The translations under genes were made by a program, and so were the position numbers. Shown here piece by piece: positions 1-9,883 of a DNA stretch of 64,000 bases. The notes beneath the pieces are model-generated. The model was not told the DNA's origin and searched no databases. It saw nothing but the letters and a program-made list of their open reading frames with translations. Source of the stretch: Periconia sp. R9002 (Eukaryota; Ascomycota; Dothideomycetes; Pleosporales; Periconiaceae). Each line of letters opens with the position of its first letter. Position 1 is the first letter of the stretch. The stretch is from the NCBI GenBank assembly GCA_023627715.1, contig JAMAHW010000097.1, positions 103,772-167,771 of the forward strand, given 5' to 3'.

Positions 1-283
1 GGTCAGATCATATTGTAAGCGACACCGTGAGCAGGTGCTTGGCCAGTGAAGGATTAGGAACCGCAGGTTATCATTGAGTTTCTATCTTTACGGACAAGAC
101 GCTCAATCAAAAAATAAACGCGATATAATAATGCTTCAAGTCCACCGTGTTGGTTTTTTGATTCTAGTTTGCTCTGACAGTGAACTTGAATACCACTACT
201 TATCAACGCATAGCAAGCCAGAGGGGTCGTGGCGTCGGGTCTTTGATGCCCTTTAATAGGTTATTGTGGGTTGTGGCATAGAT
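1..283. other. Window edge, 3' flank of the NLR gene
   Basis: No coding region, RNA gene or repeat is recognisable here. It lies just past the stop codon of the minus-strand NLR-like gene and probably holds its 3' UTR. The short open frames present have no protein-like composition. Confidence 0.5.
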
Positions 284-3200
284 TCAAAACGGCTCCAAGC
301 CACACAAGTCTATCCCCCCCTCCATGATGAGATGCCGCAACCCGTCCATTCCATCTTCGGCTGAGCATAGATATTTTTCGAAGGCTTCATTGGCTTGGCT
401 TTCGGCTGCCTCCGAGTTTCCCAATTTTCTCTCTGCGTAGGACAGATCAATGCGTATCGTGAACGCCCGGCGACTATTCTCCTTAGAGTCAGCCAGTTCA
501 GCCAGGCATCTCAACAGGTACTCTTTGGCTACGTCGTATTGGTATGCATACAGGTGAAGCCAGGCGAGGTAGTAATAGGCGTCAGCAGAGCTGCAACAGA
601 CGGAAAAGTCGACACCCAAGCGTTTTGTCTCATGTACAGCTTGATATGTCTGCCAGAGATCGTTGTAAACGTCGATAGCGTCTTCGGCGGAAACTAGAAC
701 GTCCTCGGCCAAATGCTTATACCACACATAAAACACTCGAGAGCATTTGTTTCTTGCAGATGCTAAAGATTCTCGACAGTTATCTTGAAGGTAATCCCAA
801 AGAGCTTCATTGAACAGATTCCGTGCGTCTTCTGATGATCTGGATTCTCGGCAAAGAATGAGTGCGCGCAGCTTTTTCATTTCTGGGGCGCGCAGCTTTT
901 CCGTTTCTTGGGCTTCATTAGACCAAGGGGTGCATGGTTTCCCCAGAAACTTTCTGTACATTTCGATATATTCGAGAGTTTCCTCATACTTGCATACCTT
1001 ATAGTGAATTTGTGCAAGAATATAGTATGCGATCCGTATACATTCGCGATCATAACGCGACATCCCATCATGGACTTTCGGAGACCGATCTAGGTATTTG
1101 CGCAAAATCGTGACAGCCTCTTGATCTTCTTTATTTTGATTATAAAGGCTTCTGCCAAGGTGGAAATATGCATGATTTCTGCCTTTCTGGTCTACCATGT
1201 GGAACGTCGAACGGTCTGCTATGAGGCCTCTAAGCAAGCGAATTGCATCTCCATAGCGACCGATCCTCTGGCAACTGTCTGCGAGAAATATTTTGGCGTC
1301 AAACATGATAAACTTCATTGGCCCTGGCCATGCATCCATCTTAGGGATAGCATATTCCAAGTATTCAATAGCCAATTCGTGTTTGCCGAGTTTGCACGCT
1401 ACGGCACCCATGGTACAGTGCATCACAATTCCGAGAGTCGTGTCGCGATTTTCCATTCTCCCTAGACAGATATTTCCGATCTCGAATGCTTCCTCATTTC
1501 GTACGAAGGCATGGTAAAACATGGTCACCGCAGCCAAATGTAGCAAGGGCATTGATGCCGCCTTTTGTTTGATGAGATTCCAGACTGCATGCAGTGGGTC
1601 GGCGATTTGGCGGGGTAGAGAAGCGTGCTGAAGCATCCTAACAACAACTTCGAACTGCTTCCCTAGAGATAGGGCACTTGAGAGCTGTGAAAGATCATTG
1701 ACATGACTGGTTAAACTTGAAATATCTGTCTGGCGGGGAAAGCGCAGATGTCGGTGACTTCTCTCTGGAGCACTTGTGGAGATGTGATTCCATCCGTGCC
1801 GGGCTCTGTAAGGCTTTGAGAATTGGCGAGGCGTATTGTGGGAATTTTCATTGGTATGAGTGACAGTGCTGTTGTCGTCAACCGCGTCCATGTGCAGGGG
1901 TTTGTCGTGCACGGTCCTATCGGTAAATGATAGTATCGCCTCGCTGAAGAAAGACCACCGCATGGTGCGGGAGTCCATTTCGCCAAAGTTAGAGACTCTC
2001 TTATTCTGTTCTTGGTTAAACCGGGATTTTAGAGAAGGTATGAGCTTGAGAGTATCTGTGTTGTTCATGAACACCTCAAGCAGTACCAAAAGTTCGACCT
2101 GCATTTGCAGGGATGCGTCGCTCATTCCATGTGCAAAGATATATTCGAGGGCATAGAACAATTGATCGGACTCCATGAACGGTAGCATGATCTCAGATAT
2201 CTCATCAGGACACATGTTGGAACGATTGATATGGTACGCCACGTAGGCACATGCGTAGTTCAGAAATGGCTGCTGAGAGTGAACTGGATCTAGCGAAGTG
2301 AGATTTTCCCATCGTAGCTGGGTCAGATCGACTTCTACAAGGTATCGTATACATACTTTACTTAGAAGGCGATGAGAAGAGGTCAGATCCACACGGAAAT
2401 CATGAAGCATCGATCGGGGAACGCCCGCCCAGTCCTCCAAGGGTTGCACAAGAAAGTCCCGCACCGAGTTATGGATCAGACGGATAGCGCCATCTGTGTG
2501 AGATAGAAGTCCACCACAGAGCTCGACAACATCCTCTGGCTGAATCCGCAGCATAAACGACTCCAGCTTAGATGTTTCCGAGGTTGGTTTCATAGCCAAA
2601 GCGTATGCAAGCCGAACTTCCTCGAAGTTTAACGGCCGAGCGCAGCAAGCGGCAAAAGAGAAAAGATAGCCAACTAGACGCTGCTGATGCTTGTCTAACT
2701 GATTTGCTAAGCGATTCAGTACGTTGACGTATGATTTTTCCAGGCCGTACGGCAGATCTGAAAGGCGTTTTAGAACTTCGTCATCGCATACCGATGCGTT
2801 CAGGTAGTCAATCATCAATTTCGCCCAAAGAAACATGCCGTCCGCCCGATCCAATAGTGTAGCGAGAATCTCATCACGAGCTGATGATGTCGAAAGAACC
2901 GTGCAATGCGACAACAAATGGTCAATGACGGTGTGCATGTCCTTGACATTAGTGTCGGAGGTAATACTGATTGTCGGAATTTGGTGGCATTTTGCCTCAG
3001 CACAGAGTTTGATCATTGTGTGCGATTGACCGAGCAGAACCAAGCTGAGATTTGGCAATGTTGGAAGGTTTTCGAGAAGGAGCTTGGCGGCTGTGTCTTT
3101 CTGATCCGAGCACTCATCGATACCATCAATTATGGCTCTGATCGGCGCTGAGTGCATTTCAATTGCTCTGTGAAGGACATCGAAGATTTCAGAGGTTGTC

Positions 3201-4427
3201 GGAGCACCTTTCTCCATTAGACTAGTGAAAAGTGTTGATAACTCTTCACTGCTTGATTGCTCGAGAAGCTGGGAAAGGAGTGTTCGTGCACATGAGTCTA
3301 GTGTCTGCCTATCCATATCGCTCGACGAAAAGGAGAAATAAAGGACGCTTGATCGCTGCAGAATCTGATTTACCTCTCCAGTCTGCAAAGTGCTGTAAAT
3401 GAAGGATGACAGTATTGACTTGCCACATCCTGATGCACCGTGAATCACCAATACTCTTGATTCAAAAGGCGGCAGTACAGATTTGAGCCAGTCTTGAAAA
3501 GCGGGTGCTTTCATGATCCATTCACAGGTTCCCTCTGTCCTTGCCGCCAGATTCCTCTGTACACTATCGTTTATTTTGGAGGGTCGTAGCCAGCGCATAG
3601 CGTTGATTCGGTCATTTTGTCGCTGTCTGGATCGTGTTTCTACGCGCATATTAATGAAAGCCGAAACACTCTAGGGGGAATCACAAACCTTTGATAAACT
3701 GAGCTTCACGTTCTTGGGACAACGCTCCCGCCGTCGCGTCAATGGTTTTTGTTCTGTGCTTGATACGAGTGATTACGTCACCCATTTCATTGTCAATACT
3801 ACTTCCAATCAACTTTCCGATCCGCGCTGCTAATGTCAGTGTGTCGAATTGTGTGAGCGGCGAGAGAGAAACTACCATGCGTTCGCCGGCCAAAAAAGCG
3901 ATAAGCAGCAACAGCGAATTCTAAAATATCTGCAAACATATCTACCAGACTCATTTGAAATCGGGGATCGTCGTGTAGCCGTTCGTAAAGCTCCAAGCGG
4001 GGCAGGTGTTCCGACAATACCTGGACAAGGCTGAGGATTTGCTCCGCCGCTGCGACATGATCGTGGCACACCTAAGAAAATTAAGCCATGAACTCGTAAG
4101 TGTTTTGGGGAATCAACGCACTTTAAGCACAAATTTGATCGGTGCCCATATAGGGCATGCGATTCCAGAAGACGTCTGGACGGCTGTATCGACCGCGCTG
4201 GACATGTTCACCATCCATGTCGTGTAGCGTTTGAAACCGTCGAGCAATTTGATAGATTTTCTTTTCTTGAATACACTACCGCTTCGACATAATGCTTCAA
4301 GCACATCTTGAACCGAGTCCTGACTGCTCATACATTGCTGAAAAATGAGGTTATCTTGTGGGAGCCTTGCGAAGGCTGCCTGAACTCGAATCACGGCTTC
4401 TTTCTGAGCGGGGCCAACAAATGCCAT
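284..4427 (-). CDS. NLR-like STAND protein: N-terminal DUF7708-like domain, NACHT NTPase, TPR C-terminus
   Basis: Proposed exons on the minus strand are 4427-4122, 4071-3876, 3829-3689 and 3639-284, giving 1,332 residues. The introns (50, 46 and 49 nt) have GT..AG ends and restore one frame. The N-terminus (about 60-220) has the PIWAPIKFVL pattern of the fungal DUF7708 STAND head. A Walker A motif, GASGCGKS, lies near residues 282-289 and a Walker B-like IIDGIDEC near 384-391. A winged-helix-like segment follows, then a helical half with several TPR-like repeats (for example AYYILAQIHYKVCKYEETLE). NACHT STAND proteins are nucleotide-switched signalling proteins; in fungi they act in non-self recognition and regulated cell death. 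The ligand and effector cannot be told from sequence. The middle intron is the least certain, because the frame change there could instead be a frameshift. The gene is otherwise intact and shows no RIP. Confidence 0.83.
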
Positions 4428-4600
4428 ACCGGCTACTCTTAAGTATCATTTGAGAGGACGATATCTTGCAAAAAGGGATCTCGTAGATTCTAGAAGAAAG
4501 GACTTTCAAGGTGATGGGAAAAGCGCGATGCTAAATAGATGATGAGAGGTGGCTCAGCAGTAGGCTGGCTCTTGGTATGCAGATACGAGGATCGTCGCCT

Positions 4601-4798
4601 CTATGCGCGCTTCCGATCATTGCTACCTTCTGCGACGAACTCGGCGGCCTGGTTGACGCGGGCAATTATCTCATCCTCGTCTTTCAGCTTGGGGAATTTA
4701 GAGGTTACGACGCCGAGGACGGCGTTCTTGTTCTTGGGGAGGTAGGTGAGGGGCTCGAAACCTCCAGCTCGTGGGGTGTCGTATTCGAGGTACCGCAT
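4601..4798 (-). pseudogene. Fragment of a MetE/UROD-like (cobalamin-independent methionine synthase family) gene
   Basis: The minus strand encodes about 65 residues with the pattern TPRAGGFEPL...PKNKNAVLGVVTSKFPKL, which I recognise as the C-terminal part of fungal proteins of the COG0620 MetE/UROD-like family. The zinc-ligand region that normally follows (SPQCGFASH-like) is missing or degraded after the stop at 4601. A TGA lies just upstream of the ATG, so both ends are truncated. It sits about 170 bp from the start of the NLR-like gene and is probably a relic of a deleted or rearranged copy. A terminal exon of a gene now lost is the alternative. Confidence 0.5.
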
Positions 4799-5390
4799 TC
4801 TTCAGGACGTTTGGGCATATCTGGAGATAATTGTGACAGTAAGTGCATGCTGAACGCACTGCATCTTTTCAATAAACGACATTGGATTTCAATATCAAGT
4901 TAGTTAAATAGAAAAGCTCATCACATGAATTCATGGAATGATTGCGGGGATGACTGGATAAGAGGGTCGCACCTTCCAATGGAAGTATGCTTTACGACTT
5001 AAGATCTCCATACATTAGGGGGTTTCGCTGGGTTAGTAAGAGGCTTTTAACCGCACCTTTTTTTTTTCGAAAATACTGTTAAACAACCTCTTAGCGTAAT
5101 TTCTACATACTGTTAGACAGTGTTAGACTAAAGAAAGCACTCAGTGCCCTATTCTATGCCCAGCCAGCCCCCATAATGTATATCTCATTCACCATGTCTC
5201 ATCGTAATCCGAGAAACATCTGGATGAAGCGTTTTCTGGGATTATTAGTCAAATGAAAACCTTGTCTACAGCCATGGATGCAGTCTCACCCCTCCAAACG
5301 ACCAATCTGCCTCGTACAGCGCAATAATGTTGGGTATCACAACGACCGCCCTTTTATATCAACACTTCAAATGTATCACCAACATAACTT
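4799..5390. other. Intergenic region without a recognisable gene
   Basis: AT-richer intergenic DNA with a T9 run near 5060. It contains no convincing ORF or RNA gene. It probably holds the 3' flank of the hypothetical minus-strand gene at 5391-5975. Confidence 0.4.
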
Positions 5391-5975
5391 TTACTTCCCT
5401 TCATCCATAGCCACCTCAAACACTTCGCCAGCCAGTTTAGCCACGTCTCCACCCAACCCTGCTAGACCGGCCTTGATCTGTTCCACCACCTCGGGCTTCA
5501 ATTTCCCTTTTCTAGAGTAGATATCGATGCCCGCGGGGGTGAACAGTGTCTTCGCGAAATACGTCACGACCCAGGAGTTCTGTTCATCATCGCCATATCC
5601 CAAAATCTCCCACTTGGACGATGCAATCACCAACCACCCCTTTCCTCTCCAATTGTATCCCAGACTCGCCACTTCCTTGTTATCTTCGCCATCGCCTTTC
5701 GCAGTGTTGGGTACAGAGAATGGTTTATCGACGCCGTGAACGGTCTTCTGCGACGTGGAGTTGATGGGCTGGTAGGTTACGAGGTCATCGAGATGCGGAG
5801 GGGACGTGTTCGGGACGGCGGAGTAGGTGATCACCACGTTGCGGTTTTTACGCCACATGGGAAGAGTGGAATGGGTGACGTTCCAGGAACCGGAGATCCA
5901 TTGTAGTGTGGGAGGTGTTATTGAGGGCGACGGCTCGGTGATGGGGAGTGAGGAGGGTGCGCGTAGAGTGACCAT
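5391..5975 (-). CDS. Conserved fungal hypothetical protein, lipocalin-like
   Basis: An intronless frame of 194 residues. The open frame extends 15 codons upstream, but only from a TTG; the first ATG, at 5975, sits in a good context (GCCATGG), so I start there. The protein opens with a short Pro/Ser-rich segment. Residues about 25-170 alternate hydrophobic and polar strands, beginning with a G-x-W motif (ISGSWNVTHS) and including KWEILGYG and SWVVTYFAKTLFTP, which suits a lipocalin-type beta barrel. The C-terminus is an amphipathic helix. No signal peptide or membrane segment is seen, so it is probably cytosolic. Lipocalin-like proteins bind small hydrophobic ligands; no ligand can be inferred here. 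The fold assignment rests on pattern only. Confidence 0.6.
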   Translation of the reverse strand: MVTLRAPSSLPITEPSPSITPPTLQWISGSWNVTHSTLPMWRKNRNVVITYSAVPNTSPPHLDDLVTYQPINSTSQKTVHGVDKPFSVPNTAKGDGEDNKEVASLGYNWRGKGWLVIASSKWEILGYGDDEQNSWVVTYFAKTLFTPAGIDIYSRKGKLKPEVVEQIKAGLAGLGGDVAKLAGEVFEVAMDEGK

Positions 5976-7005
5976 GGCGAAGCTAGCTACTTCGTTCAAT
6001 TGCCCGATTGAGCTGATCAAGCTGAGTGTCTTGATCAGAGTCGGCGATGTAGATGGATACTGAGGTAAAGTTGGTTGGGATATTATTAACGTGAAACGTG
6101 AATACTGTTCACGATCAAGAATGCTGAAAAGCTATCATGAGAGTCGTTTACGTGTGTTTCCTGGAGAAATGCGTCATAACGTTAATGTCTTCACAAAGTG
6201 TCTTCAAAAATCTTTGGCAAAGGAACAATCATTGCACAACAACAGTGAAGCAGAGACCATAACAGTCAGCATAAGGCTGATGATCGACAAGCCGGAGCCA
6301 TGTCAGCCGCCCACGCTATTCCAGAAGAGGTCAAGCCTTCTTTTGTCGTCCTGTCTCGAAATAGACGGTTTGACAACCACACGTCTTCAGTCTCATCAAC
6401 CTGTGACCCTCGTCCATATCCTGCCTTTGGTAAACATTGACTCCAACGAACATTGGTGGCGGCAATGTGAATGGAACGGGGCGGAGGGATGCCGTTACCG
6501 CTGACGAAGCCTGAAACTCCTTCCAATGTCTCGTAGCCTCTTTTGTGGAGACGTCTTGCGGGGCGCAGCACGACAATCCATCAGCACACCCCAATCTGTG
6601 CTTTGCGTACGCCTTTGTGGCTCCGCTGCGGCTGTCAGTCGTCACCCAGTGGATCCAAGTGCGTGGCACTGACTTTCTTTGGCTGCCTTGTGCGAGCTGA
6701 GAGGCACTGTCTATACACGGGAGGTATGTATAAGAGGCGGCTGGCTTACGTCTCCTAGGGGAATGGATTTCTGCGCTCTTCTTTTTTCCAAAACGGGTCC
6801 TAGGTTTCTGTCGCACATCACCGTAATATTGTTTACATTCAAACTGTCGTTCACGGTTTGATATCGTAGTTGTTTACGTTGAAAAACACGGCTCGCACTT
6901 CCCTTGATTGCGTTGATAGAAAGGAAGAGGACATATTCAAAACTTGAACACGAATATCAATCCCATTCTACTTCCCACGTTTCCATCTCCTCACACACAG
7001 CAATC
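5976..7005. other. Intergenic region between divergent genes
   Basis: About 1 kb between the divergent starts of the lipocalin-like gene (minus) and the PLC-like gene (plus). Overlapping open frames exist on both strands at 6091-6816, but none shows a recognisable domain or a consistent splice structure. The last 60 bp before 7006 are pyrimidine- and CA-rich, as is usual in ascomycete 5' UTRs. Confidence 0.4.
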
Positions 7006-8124
7006 ATGTTCATCCGGAGTATACTCAAAGCCTCCGCACTCCTCTACACAGCCGTCTCGGCGCAAACAGCATGCAACAACTCGCCATCCCTCTGCTCGAG
7101 ACCGTACAACAACATAACCCACCTAGGAACCCATGACGCGGCCTTTCTCCGTGCGGAATCCACTTCCTTCAACACAGCCGGCAACCAATACTACAACGCT
7201 ACCGTGCAACTCTCCGCCGGCGTCCGCATGCTCACAGCCCAAGTCCACAAATTCAACACCTCCTCAGGGGGCTCCGAATGGCATCTGTGCCACACGAGCT
7301 GCGACCTCCTCGACGCCGGCAAACTCGAAACCTGGCTAGGCGAGATCAAAACCTGGATGGACGCCAACCCCAACGACGTCGTCACCGTCCTCCTCGTAAA
7401 CTCGGACAACGCCTCAGCCGACGTCCTGGGCGGTCAGTTCTCCACCTCAGGCATCGACAAGTACGCCTACTCACCCTCCAACTCCACCACCACCAACAAC
7501 AACGCAACTCCAACACCCCCAAAAACCTGGCCAACCCTCCAATCCCTCATCTCCAACAACACGCGCCTGGTAACCTTCGTCGCCTCCCTCGCGACCCCGT
7601 CCGCCAAATACCCCTACCTCCTCGACGAATTCACCTACGTCTTCGAAAACAACTACGAGAACGAGTCCCCGACCGACTACTCGTGCGACCCGAACCGCCC
7701 GACGGGCCTCACGCGCGAGTCGGCCGCGTCGTCGAACCGCTTGTTCCTCATGAACCACTTCCTCTACAGCACGCAGCTCTTCGGCATCCAGACGCCCAAC
7801 ATCTCGTACACGCCCGTCACCAACGGCGCCAGCGGCCAGGGCTCGCTCGGGGCCGCCATTAGCAATTGCACGACCGTGTATAGCAAGCCGCCGAATTTCG
7901 TGCTCGTTGACTTCTTCAATGTCGGGCCTGCGATCGACAGTGTGGATCGCGCGAACGGTATCCAACAGGCTGTTGGCAGGCAGGCTGTTAGCTCGGCGCT
8001 TGTGGATGAGAAGAACGGTGGTAAGCCTGCACAGTCGAATAGCGCGGAGCCCGGTGTGAGGGCGCCAGCAAGCTTCGTCGCGATGGTGGGGGTTGTCGTC
8101 GTCGCCATCAGTTTTGGCATCTAA
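7006..8124 (+). CDS. Secreted, probably GPI-anchored PLC-like phosphodiesterase (PI-PLC X-domain superfamily)
   Basis: An intronless frame of 372 residues. Upstream in-frame codons start only from a TTG at 6904. The ATG at 7006 is followed directly by a signal peptide (residues 1-19, predicted cleavage VSA|Q), so that start is preferred. The catalytic core begins with THLGTHDAAF (candidate acid/base His43) and continues through a GVRML segment and WHLCHTSC (His93/His96), the arrangement of fungal PLC-like TIM-barrel phosphodiesterases. Several N-x-S/T sites and Cys pairs suit an extracellular protein. The C-terminus, after a Ser/Ala/Pro-rich spacer, is a hydrophobic tail of about 18 residues typical of a GPI signal. 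It would act on phospholipid head groups or inositol phosphates at the wall or membrane; the substrate is unknown. Codon use is strongly C-ending. Confidence 0.85.
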   Translation: MFIRSILKASALLYTAVSAQTACNNSPSLCSRPYNNITHLGTHDAAFLRAESTSFNTAGNQYYNATVQLSAGVRMLTAQVHKFNTSSGGSEWHLCHTSCDLLDAGKLETWLGEIKTWMDANPNDVVTVLLVNSDNASADVLGGQFSTSGIDKYAYSPSNSTTTNNNATPTPPKTWPTLQSLISNNTRLVTFVASLATPSAKYPYLLDEFTYVFENNYENESPTDYSCDPNRPTGLTRESAASSNRLFLMNHFLYSTQLFGIQTPNISYTPVTNGASGQGSLGAAISNCTTVYSKPPNFVLVDFFNVGPAIDSVDRANGIQQAVGRQAVSSALVDEKNGGKPAQSNSAEPGVRAPASFVAMVGVVVVAISFGI

Positions 8125-8615
8125 AATTAGGGGGGTAACGGGATTGAAAGAAAAAATGCATTCATCATTAAGTCTGGGTTTCATGGATATATTAAGTTGG
8201 CATAGCGACGGCGTTATTGTTGATTTTATTACTGTTACAGATATGATGTAGTACGGTCCTTTTTCACATTAAGCATGTTGTGAATTTTTATGAAGAATGT
8301 TTTGTATGTAGTGAGTGACACGGATATGTTTACATAGGTATGCGCTTATTAGCGTTAATGAGTTGTTACCTAAAATTAAGACTGAACTTCATCTCTCTCC
8401 TGGTTTCTCTCTTCTCACCTTATATTGCCTCCATCGAACTTACCTCACAAATTCCTGACCATATTCCGTTCCCTTCCATTCCCGCACCTCATCCCCCATA
8501 CACCCACCCCCATTCAACGAATGAGTAATTAATTAGTTATTTAGTTAGGGGAGGGAATCTACCTACATACCTACGCAGAGAAAGAAAGAATACGCGCCTG
8601 TATCTGTGTGTGTGA

Positions 8616-8627
8616 GGGGGGGGGGGG
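8616..8627 (+). repeat. Homopolymer G12
   Basis: An uninterrupted run of twelve G residues follows a TGTGTGTG stretch. It is likely to vary in length and to be prone to sequencing error. Confidence 0.8.
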
Positions 8628-9277
8628 TGGTGGTGAGGAGGGATCCACACCTGCATATAGATGTATGTACATACATATGTACGTGTATGTACCTAGGTAT
8701 GTTCTTGTCTCTCAAGACGAGTAACGAGAGAACGACTCATTTAAGCGATTGGAGAAAAAGAAGCCTGTCGCACATCTCACTCAATATGTATGCACATATG
8801 CACCTACTCAGTTACTCACATAGCCTATGTAGGTATGTAGGTAGGCAGGTATTTATTGTACCTACCCTTGTGAGTGAGTGCGTGATTGCGTGAGATAAAC
8901 CCAAATAATTCCAACATCAAGGCACGCGCGCAAGTACGAGCAAGAATAGAACAGTCAAGTTGAACTAGAAAAAAAGGGGTGTGATATGTATTCAATCTGA
9001 TCTCCCTCCATCTCGCTAATCTCCATCCAGTCATTTCCTCAATCGTTTTTTCCCTCCCTTTTTTTCTCAGTACCTTTTCGCACACACTACGAAGTACCCC
9101 GATCCCCAACCAAATACCGACTTCATCATCCATCCATCCATCCATCATCGCTTTACACCAAAATGCCTATCGGGGGATGTTGACGGCTTTCCGAGACAAA
9201 ACTTCAATCTCGAATTTCGACAACCTTTTTTTTTCTTGTTGAGGGCCGATAGTGTGTTGTGGGGGAAGGGGATGATC

Positions 9278-9311
9278 TTCTCCTTTCTCTTCTCTTTTTT
9301 TTTCTTCCTCC
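9278..9311 (+). repeat. Polypyrimidine tract
   Basis: A C/T-only tract, with a matching A/G-only tract (GAAGAAGAA type) about 115 bp downstream at 9425-9459 on the same strand. Together they could pair or form triplex-like structure. Confidence 0.6.
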
Positions 9312-9424
9312 ATTTTTTGCTTCTCATTTTTTTTCTCTCTTTCGTACGCCTCTGGCTGATCTCGCCACAGCCATTCCAAGCTCTCAAACTCACACACAGG
9401 ATTATATATACGTGGACCGCAGGT

Positions 9425-9459
9425 AGGGGGGAGAAGAAGAAGAAGAAGGAGAAGAAGAA
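9425..9459 (+). repeat. Polypurine (GAA)n-rich tract
   Basis: A purine-only stretch of GGGGGG followed by GAAGAAGAA-type repeats. It lies in the convergent intergenic region between the PLC-like and Red1-type genes. Confidence 0.6.
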
Positions 9460-9883
9460 TAAGGAGCTAGATAAGACAAGAAGAAGTAAAGTAAAGTAGA
9501 GAATCCGGAAAGAATTGTAAAAACTCATTCCATTCCGCATCACCAAAGCGGAAGCTCGGATGATGACCAGAGTGGAATGAGCAGCCAATCAAACTCCGAG
9601 TATGCTTGGGTATCGATGCTTACAAGGGAGGAAAGGAACGGAACCAAACACCGAAAACCGAAAAACCGCAAGTCAAAAGGGAGCTATCAACATCCTCTTC
9701 GCGCCCAGCTCGAGCTCATGGGATTTGGCTCAAGATGTATATGTAGGCATTCGCTCATATATAACACTGTGGAGCTGTTTGGTTAGAAAGGTTAATGGGA
9801 TGATGGCACTCAGTTCCCTCTACGGGAAACAGGTCAGCCCAGAGAGATTTTCTCTGCGGCTGCCATCCGTGTATACTACAGGG

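Larger units (their letters stand above)
8125..9883. other. Convergent intergenic region rich in simple sequence
   Basis: This 1.76-kb gap separates the 3' ends of the PLC-like gene (plus) and the Red1-type gene (minus). It has a G12 run (8616-8627), clusters of TACATA/TACCTA motifs (8555-8860), a pyrimidine tract (9278-9311) and a purine tract (9425-9459). The open frames found are low-complexity and are not supported as genes. Confidence 0.5.

Noticed and set aside
3830..3875. A frameshift inactivating the NLR-like gene
   Set aside because: A 46-nt intron with GTAGTT donor, CTGAC branch point and TTAG acceptor restores the frame exactly, so an intact gene is the simpler reading.
6331..6816. 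Overlapping open frames between the lipocalin-like and PLC-like genes
   Set aside because: Frames on both strands of similar length, with no recognisable motif and no supporting intron signals.
7471..8184. 237-codon minus-strand frame opposite the PLC-like gene
   Set aside because: Shadow of the C-ending codon bias of the plus-strand gene; rich in Arg/Val/Gly as expected for such a shadow.
9145..9588. 147-codon minus-strand open frame
   Set aside because: Made largely of homopolymer and purine/pyrimidine tracts; composition is not protein-like.
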